Shown here: piece after piece, positions 9,528 through 18,251 of the stretch
Position numbering within the stretch: the first letter of the stretch is position 1
Layout: the number at the start of each line of letters is the position of its first letter
Assembly (NCBI GenBank): GCA_002840685.1
Contig: PHBU01000002.1
Span: 248,001-312,000, forward strand
Direction of reading: 5' to 3'
DNA: 64,000 nt
Origin: Chloroflexi bacterium HGW-Chloroflexi-6
GTDB lineage: Bacteria; Chloroflexota; Anaerolineae; Anaerolineales; Villigracilaceae
Notes under the pieces: model-generated
Databases searched by the model: none
Told to the model about the DNA's origin: nothing
What the model saw: only the letters and a program-made list of their open reading frames with translations
Made by a program: the position numbers and the translations under genes

Positions 9528-10185
9528 CTGGCACCAGTTCTTTTAAGCGTGGATGATCGCTATATACGCCATGATACTTTTTGGGCAACAGGGCCGCGAT
9601 CTGGCACATGATTTCTTCGGTTTGGTCGGCCAGAATTTGTTCGCGATCCTTTCCCTGCGGCATTTCGAGAGTCATCAATTTTCCTGCTGTAGCGGTGATG
9701 TGGATGCGCCGGAAATGTTTGAGTTGCTCGAGCACGTAGCTGTCTTCGGTGCCAGTCAAGGCGACGGGCAGCACAGGGTATCCGCTTTTGGCAGCCAAGT
9801 ACGAAACGCCTGGCTTGCCTGGTTGGAGCGCGCCAGTCTTGGAGCGTGTCCCTTCTGGGGCGATGACCAACATCCCACCTTCTTTCATGCGCTTAAGCAT
9901 CGTGCGAAGGGCGTGGAAATCGGTCTCGAAACGGTTGAGCCAGACGGCGTTTGCCGCCCGTCCAATGGCCCCAAAGATGGGATGGTTTTTATATTTTTCT
10001 GCGACCGGCATGATGATGTCTTCACGGTCGAAGATATACAGCAGCACGGCAGAATCCAGCCGGCCGAGGTGGTTACTGGCCATGATGAAATTGCCGGTCG
10101 GGATATTTTCCGTATTGCGCACCTCGATACGGGCAATTAGTTTCATGATGACTCGAATTAGGAAGCGGACGATTTTGAAGGTCAT
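9520..10185 (-). CDS. 1-acyl-sn-glycerol-3-phosphate acyltransferase-like (PlsC family)
   Basis: Second PlsC-family acyltransferase, 221 residues, first in the minus-strand pair. HX4D is in NHLGRLDSAVL and the second box is again APEGTRSKTG. It is a clear paralogue of the 8844-9527 product (shared EIMCQIAALLP and DHPRLKEL near the end), so the pair arose by tandem duplication. On the coding strand a TAAAAT hexamer lies six bases before the ATG and no ribosome site is visible, fitting a leaderless start. The upstream PilZ gene is closed off by a terminator, so the pair probably has its own promoter. Confidence 0.88.
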   Translation of the reverse strand: MTFKIVRFLIRVIMKLIARIEVRNTENIPTGNFIMASNHLGRLDSAVLLYIFDREDIIMPVAEKYKNHPIFGAIGRAANAVWLNRFETDFHALRTMLKRMKEGGMLVIAPEGTRSKTGALQPGKPGVSYLAAKSGYPVLPVALTGTEDSYVLEQLKHFRRIHITATAGKLMTLEMPQGKDREQILADQTEEIMCQIAALLPKKYHGVYSDHPRLKELVPDA

Positions 10186-10202
10186 GTGTCAATTTTACAA
10201 TA

Positions 10203-10234
10203 AAAAGTCCGCCAATTGTTGTTGGCGGACTTTT
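10203..10234 (-). terminator. intrinsic terminator of the PilZ gene
   Basis: Arms AAAAGTCCGCCAA (10203-10215) and TTGGCGGACTTTT (10222-10234) form a 13-bp stem with a six-base loop and a T-run on the minus strand, just after the PilZ stop codon and before the acyltransferase promoter. Confidence 0.85.
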
Positions 10235-10250
10235 GCGTATTTATTTTGTT

Positions 10251-10592
10251 TTATGAGCCGTATTTTTCGAAAATACGTTTGAAAATCGCGGCATTCTCAG
10301 CGGATAGGTTGCCGATTTCGAACCCAACGTAGTAGCTGTTTGGTTGAATTTCGTCCGATTTGCACCATTTGCTGCGCGCGGCGAAACTCATCCACGGTTT
10401 GCTCGATACCTCTCCGGTCAGTGTCAGGCGCATGTTGTATACCTTGCCATCAGGTATCGGAACTGTGCTGTCCAATTTGAAACCGTCGGGGCTGATATCG
10501 GCAAGGTGGCCAATCAATTCCTGTGTTTTATCATCGACGATCGGCATGTAATAACCGAATCTGCGGCGTTGGGCGTGACGTCTGTCCTGCAT
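10251..10592 (-). CDS. PilZ domain protein, probable c-di-GMP receptor
   Basis: A 113-residue single-domain PilZ protein. An arginine-rich N-terminal stretch (QDRRHAQRRRFGYY) provides the RxxxR-type element and LADISPDGFKL matches D/NxSxxG; together these bind c-di-GMP in the family. I chose ATG 10592 because AGGAGG sits five bases upstream; the frame runs a further 33 codons upstream with no family match. The gene stands alone, with its own terminator, divergent from the deoxynucleoside kinase gene. The window also encodes a GGDEF synthase, an HD-GYP phosphodiesterase and a kinase with MshEN-like motifs, so c-di-GMP signalling is well represented. Confidence 0.85.
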   Translation of the reverse strand: MQDRRHAQRRRFGYYMPIVDDKTQELIGHLADISPDGFKLDSTVPIPDGKVYNMRLTLTGEVSSKPWMSFAARSKWCKSDEIQPNSYYVGFEIGNLSAENAAIFKRIFEKYGS

Positions 10593-10823
10593 TGCGGCCT
10601 CCTGGTAAGCGATGAACGACAATTGCTTCAATAATCTAAAAGTTATATCAGTATAGAACAAGTTTTGCAGAAAATCAATCCTGATAGCCAATTAATCTGC
10701 GCCATAATTGAAAAATGCCAGTTAAGGTGGATTAATGGTAATCGGCCTGTCAATCGCGCTCGTTTCATGTAAAATCAGGAAAATTGTTCGGCTTATTCAC
10801 TCAATTTTATCCACGAGAGTATT

Positions 10824-11459
10824 ATGACAAAACGTTTGATCGTTGTTGCGGGAAACATTGGCGTAGGGAAAACATCGCTCGCCGAGCGAATTGGCGCGCG
10901 GCTGGGTTGGACAACCGGCTATGAATCGGTCTCAGACAATCCTTATCTGACAGATTTTTATGCCAACATGCGAACCTGGTCGTTCCACCTGCAGATCTAT
11001 TTTCTCGGGCACCGGGCCAGGCAGTATCTTGATCTGGCCGGAGATTCGCGCTCTGTGATCCTTGATCGCTCAATTTACGAGGATGCTTACATCTTCGCCC
11101 GCGCCCTGCATCACCTCGACAACCTGAACGAGCGTGATTACATGGCTTACCGTCGACTTTTTGACCTGGTGGTGGCCAGTTTGCCAGCGCCGAATTTGCT
11201 GATTTATCTCAAAGCCCCTGTGGATGTGTTGATGGAGCGTATCCGCCGTCGCGCGCGCGGTATCGAGACGGGTATCACACCCGAATACCTGACTCTGCTC
11301 GATTCCTTTTATGACGAATGGCTGTCTTCCTTTGACCTTTGCCCGGTTCTGACCATCCGCACCGATAACCTCGATTATGTCAACCAGCCTCAGGCCTTGG
11401 ATTTTGTCATCGAGCGCATTCAGGACAAACTATCTGGCAAGGAAATTGTTGATCTGTAG
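10824..11459 (+). CDS. deoxynucleoside kinase (dGK/dAK family)
   Basis: Salvage kinase of 211 residues that phosphorylates deoxynucleosides (deoxyadenosine or deoxyguanosine in bacterial relatives). The P-loop is GNIGVGKTS (residues 10-18), the DRS motif with the catalytic-site Glu/Arg region is in ILDRSIYEDA, and the LID arginines are in MERIRRRARGIE. Length is normal for the family. GAGAG lies before the ATG. The following membrane-protein gene begins 11 bases after the stop. Base specificity cannot be read off by eye. Confidence 0.9.
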   Translation: MTKRLIVVAGNIGVGKTSLAERIGARLGWTTGYESVSDNPYLTDFYANMRTWSFHLQIYFLGHRARQYLDLAGDSRSVILDRSIYEDAYIFARALHHLDNLNERDYMAYRRLFDLVVASLPAPNLLIYLKAPVDVLMERIRRRARGIETGITPEYLTLLDSFYDEWLSSFDLCPVLTIRTDNLDYVNQPQALDFVIERIQDKLSGKEIVDL

Positions 11460-11470
11460 AATTCCCTGGT

Positions 11471-12421
11471 ATGAATTATCCGCCTTTGCCCAAAATAGCA
11501 CAGCGCCTCGCCGAAACTGCCGACCGACATCAGGTGATCGAAGAGCTTTGCACCCAATATGGGCTGCACTGGCAGGACGCTGAGTTGATTGTGGCCCAGG
11601 CAGAGACAGAATATCAACATAAAATTGCGCATCATCAAACCCCTGTCCTTGTGCTGTTGGCCTTCTCCACTTTTTCACTCGGGGTTTTGCTGGTTTCGTG
11701 GAATTTGCTTGGCGTGATTTCAGCTTTTGCCGGCCTCGTGGCGCCAAACCTGGTTGCTTCCTTAAATTTGCTCGGTTTTTACTCGGACATGATTGCCACC
11801 CTGTTGGATTTTTCAAACAGCGGCAGCTTGCTCGTGATCGGCCTGGCGATGATCTTGGGCAGCCAATGGGGCATGAAGTCTGTTTGGCTCTCGTGGTTGG
11901 AAACGCGACAACAGGAAAACGAAACTGAACAACTGCCCAGCCCGCCAATGCATCAGGCAGAGCTAACAGATGAACTGCTTGATTTGGTTGTTCGTCAGTT
12001 GGACAAAGGCCAGACCGAAACAAATTTGATATCAGCCATCCAGGCGCGGACGGGAATGAGCGCGGACGATGCGCTGTTGTTCGTCCGGCAGGTGATGCGT
12101 TCGCGCGGCGAGATCGCGATTGCGCCGATTTTCCTTGCGGCTTTTTTGGCAGGGTTGGCGGCTTTTATCTCTGGGGTGGTGTTGGTTATCCAGAATATTA
12201 TTTTGCTCAATGCCCACCTGCATGCCTACCCGCGCAGCATCCAAAACAGTTGGGGGCTGCTGATGCGTATCCGCGACATTACCGATTACGCCGAGGCGCA
12301 CCCGATCCTTTCGTTGTGGTTTGTGTTTGGGGTTATTTGCCTGGTTGCAGGATATTTCTCTGTCAGGTTGACACTGTTCCCGACTCTTTTGCGCCTCAAT
12401 AAGCCCGGCCGATACCAATAA
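11471..12421 (+). CDS. multi-pass membrane protein with internal duplication
   Basis: Unrecognised 316-residue protein with about six membrane segments arranged as two similar halves. Each half begins with a short helical soluble segment (about 20-40, LCTQYGLHWQDAELIV, and about 178-210, IQARTGMSADDALLFVRQV), followed by membrane helices (about 57-80 and 85-135; 215-240 and 275-300). A charged Gln/Glu-rich linker with LPSPP separates them. The soluble segments look like small three-helix modules of the UBA or tubulin-binding kind, but this is only an impression. It may be co-transcribed with the kinase upstream and the GNAT gene downstream. No function can be assigned. Confidence 0.6.
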   Translation: MNYPPLPKIAQRLAETADRHQVIEELCTQYGLHWQDAELIVAQAETEYQHKIAHHQTPVLVLLAFSTFSLGVLLVSWNLLGVISAFAGLVAPNLVASLNLLGFYSDMIATLLDFSNSGSLLVIGLAMILGSQWGMKSVWLSWLETRQQENETEQLPSPPMHQAELTDELLDLVVRQLDKGQTETNLISAIQARTGMSADDALLFVRQVMRSRGEIAIAPIFLAAFLAGLAAFISGVVLVIQNIILLNAHLHAYPRSIQNSWGLLMRIRDITDYAEAHPILSLWFVFGVICLVAGYFSVRLTLFPTLLRLNKPGRYQ

Positions 12422-12430
12422 GGAATCATC

Positions 12431-12904
12431 ATGATACGTTTTGAACCGATGAGCGATGCCGATTTTCAGATGTACCTGCGCAAGGTGATCCCTGAGTATG
12501 CAACCGAATACGTGCATGCGGGCAGCTGGCACCCAGATGAAGCCATGGCCCGTGCTCGAGACCAGTTTCAAAGAATTTTCTCACGCGGCCCGCAGACCCC
12601 CAACCAGACACTTTACACTCTTTGGGATACGGAGAAAAATGTAAAAATCGGCATGTTGTGGTACACCCTGGATGTTTCCCGTAAACGAAAAACAGTTTTT
12701 CTATCCGATTTTTTTATTTTCATGGAATTTCATGGCAAAGGATACGAGGAACTGGTTTTGACATCCCTCGAGGCTGAGTTGCGCGCTGCTTCAATCGAGC
12801 GGATGGAGTTGAACTTGTTCTGGCACAACACATCCGAGCGTGAAATGTATCAAAAAACCGGCTTTGCGCCGGTCAGTGTTTATTACGGTAAGGATTTGTC
12901 GTGA
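12431..12904 (+). CDS. GNAT family N-acetyltransferase
   Basis: A 157-residue GNAT-fold protein. N-terminal IRFEPMSDADFQMYL is typical of the family start, IFMEFHGKGYEELVLTSLEAEL corresponds to the acetyl-CoA-binding motif A in a weakened form (GKGYEE in place of the usual Q/RxxGxG/A), and the end has NLFWHNTSEREMYQKTGFAPVS, the usual NxxAxxxYxKxGF motif B. The acceptor is unknown. It begins nine bases after the membrane-protein gene and is the last gene before a convergent MFS gene three bases away. Confidence 0.8.
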   Translation: MIRFEPMSDADFQMYLRKVIPEYATEYVHAGSWHPDEAMARARDQFQRIFSRGPQTPNQTLYTLWDTEKNVKIGMLWYTLDVSRKRKTVFLSDFFIFMEFHGKGYEELVLTSLEAELRAASIERMELNLFWHNTSEREMYQKTGFAPVSVYYGKDLS

Positions 12905-12907
12905 AGC

Positions 12908-14065
12908 CTAAGCACCGCTTCTGCTTTTTTCTTTGATGAAATCCATCACCGGGCCGGCCGAAAAGAGAAGGCCTCCCGTCAGCAAAACCAGCCCTACCAC
13001 CAGATACATCCCAGGCGGCTCGAACCGTTGCAGTAATAGCCCGCCCAGCAAGCCGCCTAGCGCTGCTCCGACACCCATCAGGGTGCTGCCAAACATGCCT
13101 TGCGCTGTGGCCGATAACCCTTCCGGGGCTACTTCGGCTGCGTAGGAAACGCCCGCCACCCAAATGATAGGGAAGGTAAACCCGTGAAGCAGTTGAATGA
13201 GCAAGATTTGCCAGGGCATGCTTGATACCGAATAAAGGATCAGGCGCGCGCCGATTACCATCAGGGCTAGTAATAACAAATAGCGTGGATTAAATCTTTT
13301 CAGCAAACGGCTGGCAAAGAACATGACCGGGATTTCGGAAAGAGTCGAAATGGTCAGGGCCAGCCCCATCAGTGTTCTGCTCATGCCGATGGCGTCCATA
13401 TACACAAACAGGTAGCTGTTGATCGTTGCGATGCCAATCCCGGCCAGTAAAACCATCGATAGAAAGAGCATCCAGTTCTTGCTCGATAAGAGCGATTTCA
13501 TTCCCGCCTTGAAAGGCGTGATCGCTTGTGCGAACGGAAAGCGCAATCCCAAACCAACCAGCAATGTTCCGCTCATGCCAATTGCGTAACCATAAAAAGA
13601 CCAGCCAAGACCCAGCTTCTGAATCACTGCGCCGGCCAGCAGCGCAACCAATCCCCAGCCCACTGCGCCCCACAACCTGATCTGACCATAGCGATGTTTA
13701 TTTTCGCCGAGCATCGACATGGTAGCGCTATCTGCCAATGATGCAACCGGCGCGCCAAAAAACGAAAACAAGATAACCAGGCCGAAAAGGCTGTAGAACT
13801 TATTTGAGCGCGACATTAACAATACAGTTGAGATGACCGCCGCGATCAAGAATGCCATTATGGTTTTGTGGCGTTGGGTGGAATCTGCGATCCCGGTCCA
13901 AAATGGCGCGCCCACCAGGGTGATCAGCGGCGCAATTCCGGTCAATAACCCGATCTGTGTGCCGCTAAACCCGGCGTTTTGATAAAAAAGCGCCAGATAG
14001 GGCATCAGGAAGGCCAATGCCCCAAAGTACATAAAATAGAAAGCCGACGGAAAAAAGAAAGACAT
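12908..14065 (-). CDS. MFS transporter
   Basis: Major facilitator protein of 385 residues with about 12 membrane segments. The first half has GTQIGLLTGIAPL, and the loop between helices 2 and 3 reads GIADSTQRHKT, a variant of the family GxxxDRxGRR motif. The overall form (MFS_1-like, similar to LacY/nucleoside permease-type small carriers) is clear, the substrate is not. Its end is three bases from the convergent GNAT gene. Upstream on the same strand lies DegV, with a large inverted repeat in the spacer. Confidence 0.85.
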   Translation of the reverse strand: MSFFFPSAFYFMYFGALAFLMPYLALFYQNAGFSGTQIGLLTGIAPLITLVGAPFWTGIADSTQRHKTIMAFLIAAVISTVLLMSRSNKFYSLFGLVILFSFFGAPVASLADSATMSMLGENKHRYGQIRLWGAVGWGLVALLAGAVIQKLGLGWSFYGYAIGMSGTLLVGLGLRFPFAQAITPFKAGMKSLLSSKNWMLFLSMVLLAGIGIATINSYLFVYMDAIGMSRTLMGLALTISTLSEIPVMFFASRLLKRFNPRYLLLLALMVIGARLILYSVSSMPWQILLIQLLHGFTFPIIWVAGVSYAAEVAPEGLSATAQGMFGSTLMGVGAALGGLLGGLLLQRFEPPGMYLVVGLVLLTGGLLFSAGPVMDFIKEKSRSGA

Positions 14066-14097
14066 GAGTGAAGTATCTTCTTTGCCTTACATGGCAC

Positions 14098-14150
14098 GTC
14101 CCGCAGGATCGAGAAAATCACCAGGATTTTCCGATTAACCTGCGGGACGC
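14098..14150. repeat. long imperfect inverted repeat
   Basis: CGTCCCGCAGG (14098-14108) pairs with CCTGCGGGACG (14140-14150), and inside it ATCGAGAAAATC (14109-14120) pairs with GATTTTCCGAT (14126-14136) around a five-base loop, leaving a three-base bulge. There is no T-run, so it is either an mRNA stability/processing hairpin between degV and the MFS gene or a dispersed palindromic element. Confidence 0.6.
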
Positions 14151-14174
14151 GCCCATCTACTTTAGTGGATGTTC

Positions 14175-15038
14175 TTAGATCAAATCTTCCATCAGTTTCA
14201 TCGGAACAGCCGCCAGACCGACAATTCCAGGCCCGGTGTGCACGCCCAGAACTGGCGAAATACGGTTGACTTCCATTTTGGCAACTGTCAAACGTTCTTC
14301 GACCATCTCAGACAGCATATCTGCGCCTTGTTGGAAACGCCCGTGCAAGATCGTTACCCACAACGGGGTCTTTCCATAGGTGTTCAAAACGTGGCTGGTT
14401 AACGTTTCGAGTGCGGATGGAATCGTGCGCGCCTTGCCGATCGTGCTGTACTTGCCGTCTTCGTGCGAAACATTGATGATCGGTTTGAGCTTAAGCAGCG
14501 AACCCATCAGGGCCTGAACCCGCCCAATGCGACCGCCACGGGCCAGGTACTCAAGCGTTTCAAGGGTGTAGATGACCTCGGTATTGGCGCGGATTTCGGC
14601 CATGCGCTCCTGAATCTTGTCCATGGTCCAGCCGGCTTTTTGGCCGAGGGCCGCCGCCAGCACCTGGAAGCGTTCACCGCCTGAAAGGGTCATCGTATCC
14701 CAAAAACTGACATTGGCAGCATCTTTGGCCTGTTCCCCGCCAACCTGCGCCGAGTTTATCGTGCCGCTCAAACCCGAAGAAATGTGGACCGAGAAAATAT
14801 CCTTGCTGGTCTCGGCCAATTTTCGGTACAGCTCTTCGAATAAACCACTCGAAGGCTGGGCGGTGGTTGGGATGGCCGGCCGCATCGCTTCGAGACGGTT
14901 GTAAAAATCATCTGCGCTGATGTTTTTGGCGTTTACTTCACCTTCAGGGAATTGAATAAAAAGCGGGGCCTCAGTAATATCCAGTTCTTCAATTTCACTG
15001 GCCTGCATGTCGGCGGCGCAATCGGTTACAATTTTCAT
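14175..15038 (-). CDS. degV: DegV family fatty-acid-binding protein
   Basis: DegV/FakB-type protein of 287 residues. In Firmicutes, FakB proteins present a bound fatty acid to the kinase FakA. The protein begins KIVTDCAADM, the family's typical start, and has TTAQPSSGLFEELY (the TSQPS-like region), VHISSGLSGTINSAQ, and ARGGRIGRVQALMGSLLKLKPI in the second half. The residue pattern SSGLSGT around the phosphate/carboxylate site is intact. No FakA-like kinase gene is in the window. A TATAAT hexamer (minus strand, 15065-15070) lies about 26 bases before the ATG. Confidence 0.92.
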   Translation of the reverse strand: MKIVTDCAADMQASEIEELDITEAPLFIQFPEGEVNAKNISADDFYNRLEAMRPAIPTTAQPSSGLFEELYRKLAETSKDIFSVHISSGLSGTINSAQVGGEQAKDAANVSFWDTMTLSGGERFQVLAAALGQKAGWTMDKIQERMAEIRANTEVIYTLETLEYLARGGRIGRVQALMGSLLKLKPIINVSHEDGKYSTIGKARTIPSALETLTSHVLNTYGKTPLWVTILHGRFQQGADMLSEMVEERLTVAKMEVNRISPVLGVHTGPGIVGLAAVPMKLMEDLI

Positions 15039-15091
15039 TATTTTGCCTTTCCTAATTTTTTTAAATTATACCCTTTCAGGATAAAAACCGG

Positions 15092-15556
15092 ATGACGAAA
15101 CTCAAAATTCGACTTTACAGCCCCGCAGATTTTGATGCGCTCAGCATCCTTTGGCGGATTTCACGCGAAAAATCCCTGCCTGAATTCCAAAAAGTGTATG
15201 GGCATTTTTTCTTTGAAGACCAGTGGTATCTTCGCGAACACATTCTCGTAGAAAACCAGGTCTGGGTGGCGGAAGAAGAGTCTGGGGACGGACGCCCCGT
15301 GGTTTTTATCGCCATTAAAGAAGATTTTATTGACGCTCTTTACGTTCACCCCGATCACTGGCGAATGGGGATCGGCGAACAAATGCTGGGTTTTGCCCGG
15401 ACGCTTTCTCCGCGCCGCCTTTGGCTTTACACGCTCCAGGTCAACGTTAATGCCCGCGCCTTTTACCGCAAAAACGGCTTTCGGGCAATTGCTTTCGGAA
15501 TCAGCCCCGCGCCTGAAAGCCAACCTGATGTCACCTATGAATGGCTGGCATCTTGA
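15092..15556 (+). CDS. GNAT family N-acetyltransferase
   Basis: A 154-residue GNAT enzyme. Motif A is ALYVHPDHWRMGIGEQMLGFARTL, in which the R-M-G-I-G segment binds the acetyl-CoA pyrophosphate, and motif B is LQVNVNARAFYRKNGFRAI. N-terminal IRLYSPADFDALSILWR is typical. The gene is divergent from degV, with 53 bases between the starts. Substrate not predictable. Confidence 0.87.
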   Translation: MTKLKIRLYSPADFDALSILWRISREKSLPEFQKVYGHFFFEDQWYLREHILVENQVWVAEEESGDGRPVVFIAIKEDFIDALYVHPDHWRMGIGEQMLGFARTLSPRRLWLYTLQVNVNARAFYRKNGFRAIAFGISPAPESQPDVTYEWLAS

Positions 15557-15718
15557 ATGATAAAATCAATTCCAGCAAGTTCCAGGTGGTATACTCAAAT
15601 GTTACATCAGCTGGAAATCCGCCTGGTTTCAGGTTTCTTGCGCCATTTTTTTTGAAATTTAATTTATGAATTCCAACGCCTGCCGATTTTGGAATTTACA
15701 ACAAACAGGAGTAACATT

Positions 15719-16282
15719 TTGAAACTTGTACGTGCTTACACCGGATTATTGGTATTGGTCTCTGCAATCATTGGGTTGGATCAGTGGACAAAGTGGCTGG
15801 TTCGAGAGAACATTCCCTTTATGGGCATTTGGGTGCCAGAAGGATTCGAATGGATTGCCCCCTATGCCCGCATTGTTCACTGGTATAACACTGGCGCGGC
15901 CTTTGGCATGTTCCAGGGCTATGGCTGGATCTTTACCAGCCTGGCTTTTGTCGTTGCCGGCATGATCATTTATTATTATCCGCGTACCGACCCGCAAGAT
16001 TGGTGGCTGCGCCTGGCGATGGGCATGCAGATGTCTGGCGCGCTTGGTAATGTGATCGATCGCCTGACCCTTGATTGGAAGGTTACCGACTTCATTTCGG
16101 TCGGCGATTTCCCGGTTTGGAATGTTGCCGATGCCAGCATCTCAGTGGGTGTTGTAATTTTGTTGATCGGTGTCTGGTGGAAAGAAAGCCGTGAAAAACG
16201 CCAGATCAGTGAGCATGAAGCCGGCCAGGATAGCGCCGAGGATCAGCACGTTGTTGAACAAACAGATGAGTATGCAATCTAA
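15719..16282 (+). CDS. lspA: lipoprotein signal peptidase (signal peptidase II)
   Basis: Membrane aspartyl protease that removes the signal peptide of prolipoproteins after lipid attachment. The 187-residue product has four membrane segments and both catalytic aspartates, in ALGNVIDRLTL and NVADASISVG; DQWTKWLV near the start is also typical. I start it at TTG 15719 because ACAGGAG lies seven bases upstream and the translation then begins MKLVRAYTG; a TTG further up in frame adds ten residues without a ribosome site. The C-terminal tail after the last helix is longer and more acidic/glutamine-rich than in most LspA. Its stop overlaps the rluD start by one base (TAATG). Confidence 0.95.
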   Translation: MKLVRAYTGLLVLVSAIIGLDQWTKWLVRENIPFMGIWVPEGFEWIAPYARIVHWYNTGAAFGMFQGYGWIFTSLAFVVAGMIIYYYPRTDPQDWWLRLAMGMQMSGALGNVIDRLTLDWKVTDFISVGDFPVWNVADASISVGVVILLIGVWWKESREKRQISEHEAGQDSAEDQHVVEQTDEYAI

Positions 16283-17208
16283 TGACAGATCGAATTGAAG
16301 TTTTTCACTACGAAGGTTCATCGAGCGAACGGCTCGATCATTTTCTGGTTTCCTGCCTGCCTGAATTTTCACGCGCGCGCCTGCAAGGCTTGATCGCGGA
16401 TGGTTTCGTTTGGGTGGATGGATCGCCTGCCAAAAAGTCTGGCCAGCCGATCGAGAGCGGAACAAACATCGAAGTCCGCGTTCCGCCCACCCAACCAAGT
16501 GGGCTGATCGCCGAACACATTCCGTTGGATGTGATTTTCGAAAACGATGATCTGCTGATCGTCAATAAACCTGCCGGCATGGTTGTTCATCCGGCGGCCG
16601 GGCACGATAGTGGTACGCTGGTTAATGCGGTTCTGGCGCATGACCCCGAGATTGAAGGCATTGGCGGCGAAGACCGTCCTGGTATTGTCCATCGTCTTGA
16701 TAAGGACACCAGCGGCTTGATCGTGGTTGCCAAGAACGATGCCGCCATGCGCTGGCTGCAAGAGCAGTTCCGCAAGCGAACGGTGCAAAAAACCTACCTG
16801 GCGCTTGTTGACGGCGCGCCGCCGACCCCCTACGGGCGCGTTGAAGCGCCGATTGGGCGCGACCCCAAAAGCCGCAAAAAAATGGCCATCACCTCCCCCG
16901 CCAAAGGGCGCGAAGCGGTCAGCGAATATAAAACCCTCGAAACTTTTCGTAAGCATACCCTGCTTGAATTTCACCCGCTCACCGGGCGCACCCATCAGAT
17001 CCGCCTGCATTGCGCCATGCTGAATTGCCCGATCGTTGGCGATGTTCAGTATGGCCACGACAAAATGACCCTTGAATTGAAACGTCATTTTCTGCATGCC
17101 TACAAGCTCAAAATTACCCTGCCTGGCGAACAAGAAGCGCGGATTTTTGAAGCGCCGCTGCCAGCTGAGTTGGAGAAAGTGCTCGACTTTTTGAAGAAAA
17201 TTGGATGA
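16282..17208 (+). CDS. rluD: 23S rRNA pseudouridine synthase, RluD family
   Basis: RluA/RluD-family pseudouridine synthase of 308 residues. An N-terminal S4 RNA-binding domain (about 16-75) is followed by the catalytic domain: [13 protein letters not shown], then HRLDKDTSG with the catalytic Asp (D140), and the closing [13 protein letters not shown]. Length and order match RluD, which modifies helix 69 of 23S rRNA, but RluA/RluC-type specificity cannot be excluded. The lspA-rluD pairing is found in many bacteria, including Bacillus and other Gram-positives, and here the two are joined by a TAATG overlap. Confidence 0.93.
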   Translation: MTDRIEVFHYEGSSSERLDHFLVSCLPEFSRARLQGLIADGFVWVDGSPAKKSGQPIESGTNIEVRVPPTQPSGLIAEHIPLDVIFENDDLLIVNKPAGMVVHPAAGHDSGTLVNAVLAHDPEIEGIGGEDRPGIVHRLDKDTSGLIVVAKNDAAMRWLQEQFRKRTVQKTYLALVDGAPPTPYGRVEAPIGRDPKSRKKMAITSPAKGREAVSEYKTLETFRKHTLLEFHPLTGRTHQIRLHCAMLNCPIVGDVQYGHDKMTLELKRHFLHAYKLKITLPGEQEARIFEAPLPAELEKVLDFLKKIG

Positions 17209-17212
17209 GAAA

Positions 17213-18250
17213 ATGAAAATCATCGACCTGCGCTCCGATACCGTTACCCAGCCAACGCCTGCCATGCGTGAGGCGATGGCCAAAGCCCCTGTCGGCGATG
17301 ACGTTTATGGCGAAGACCCGACCGTCAATGCCCTTGAAGAGTTGGCTGCTGCCAAAGTCGGCAAGGAAGCCGGGCTGTTCGTCCCGTCTGGCACGATGGG
17401 CAACCTGATCGCCATGCTCAGCCACTGCGGGCGCGGCGACGAGATTATCCTCGGCAAACGGGCGCACACCTTCCTTTACGAGGGCGGTGGGATTTCGACG
17501 CTGGGGAGCGTTCACTCCGCCCAGGTTTGGGAGCAGGCCGACGGCTCAATCGCGCTGGAAGATATCGAAGCGGCCGTCCGCCCCGACGATGTTCACGCGC
17601 CGCGAACCAGGTTGGTCGCGCTGGAAAATACCCACAACCGCTGCGGCGGGACTTTTCAACCCCCGGCCTACATGGCAGCTGTCGGCGAGTTCGCTCACGC
17701 ACGCGGATTAAGAGTTCATGTGGATGGGGCGCGTATCTTCAATGCTGCCGTTGCCCAAAATGTGGATGTCAAAGCGCTGACCGGGCCGGTCGATTCGGTC
17801 ACGTTTTGCCTGAGTAAGGGTCTGTGCGCCCCGGTCGGGTCGGTTTTGTGCGGCTCGCGCGCATTTATTGCCGAGGCCAGGCGCTGGAGAAAGCACCTCG
17901 GTGGAGGCATGCGTCAGGCCGGGATCCTGGCTGCGGCGGGGATCGTTTCTCTCAATGAAATGGTGGAACGACTGGCCGAGGATCATGCCCGGGCGCGGAG
18001 ACTGGCCGGGGCGTTGTCCATGAATCCGAAATTGGTTTTAGACTCCGGCTCTCCGGCAACGAATATGCTTTTTATGAATCTTTCAAACGATGTGGGGATG
18101 GATGCTGCGCAAACGGCAGACGCTTTGCGAGAGCGCGGCGTACTGGTTGGGGTGACCGGCGCCCGTCGTTTCAGGCTGGTATTGCATTATTGGATTGACG
18201 ACAAAGATGTAGAGCGTGTAGTCAGCGCGCTTGGCGATATTCTGACCTGA
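17213..18250 (+). CDS. ltaE: low-specificity L-threonine aldolase
   Basis: PLP-dependent aldolase that splits L-threonine or allo-threonine to glycine and acetaldehyde. The 345-residue protein starts at ATG 17213 with the canonical [15 protein letters not shown]; a TTG four codons upstream is possible. Also seen: [43 protein letters not shown], and the Schiff-base lysine in FCLSKGL (K202). It follows rluD by four bases. The convergent diguanylate cyclase gene ends one base beyond its stop, so no terminator lies between them. Confidence 0.95.
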   Translation: MKIIDLRSDTVTQPTPAMREAMAKAPVGDDVYGEDPTVNALEELAAAKVGKEAGLFVPSGTMGNLIAMLSHCGRGDEIILGKRAHTFLYEGGGISTLGSVHSAQVWEQADGSIALEDIEAAVRPDDVHAPRTRLVALENTHNRCGGTFQPPAYMAAVGEFAHARGLRVHVDGARIFNAAVAQNVDVKALTGPVDSVTFCLSKGLCAPVGSVLCGSRAFIAEARRWRKHLGGGMRQAGILAAAGIVSLNEMVERLAEDHARARRLAGALSMNPKLVLDSGSPATNMLFMNLSNDVGMDAAQTADALRERGVLVGVTGARRFRLVLHYWIDDKDVERVVSALGDILT

Positions 18251-18251
18251 T

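Noticed and set aside
10693..10823. tRNA or other RNA gene in the larger spacers (10693-10823, 15557-15718, 26788-26943, 41186-41364)
   Set aside because: No cloverleaf-like pairing, CCA end or T-loop GTTCRA motif was found; they contain promoters, terminators or nothing visible.
15557..15718. Riboswitch or small RNA before lspA
   Set aside because: The spacer holds only a TATACT hexamer and weak short repeats (AATTCCA/TGGAATT); no conserved riboswitch core or strong fold was seen.
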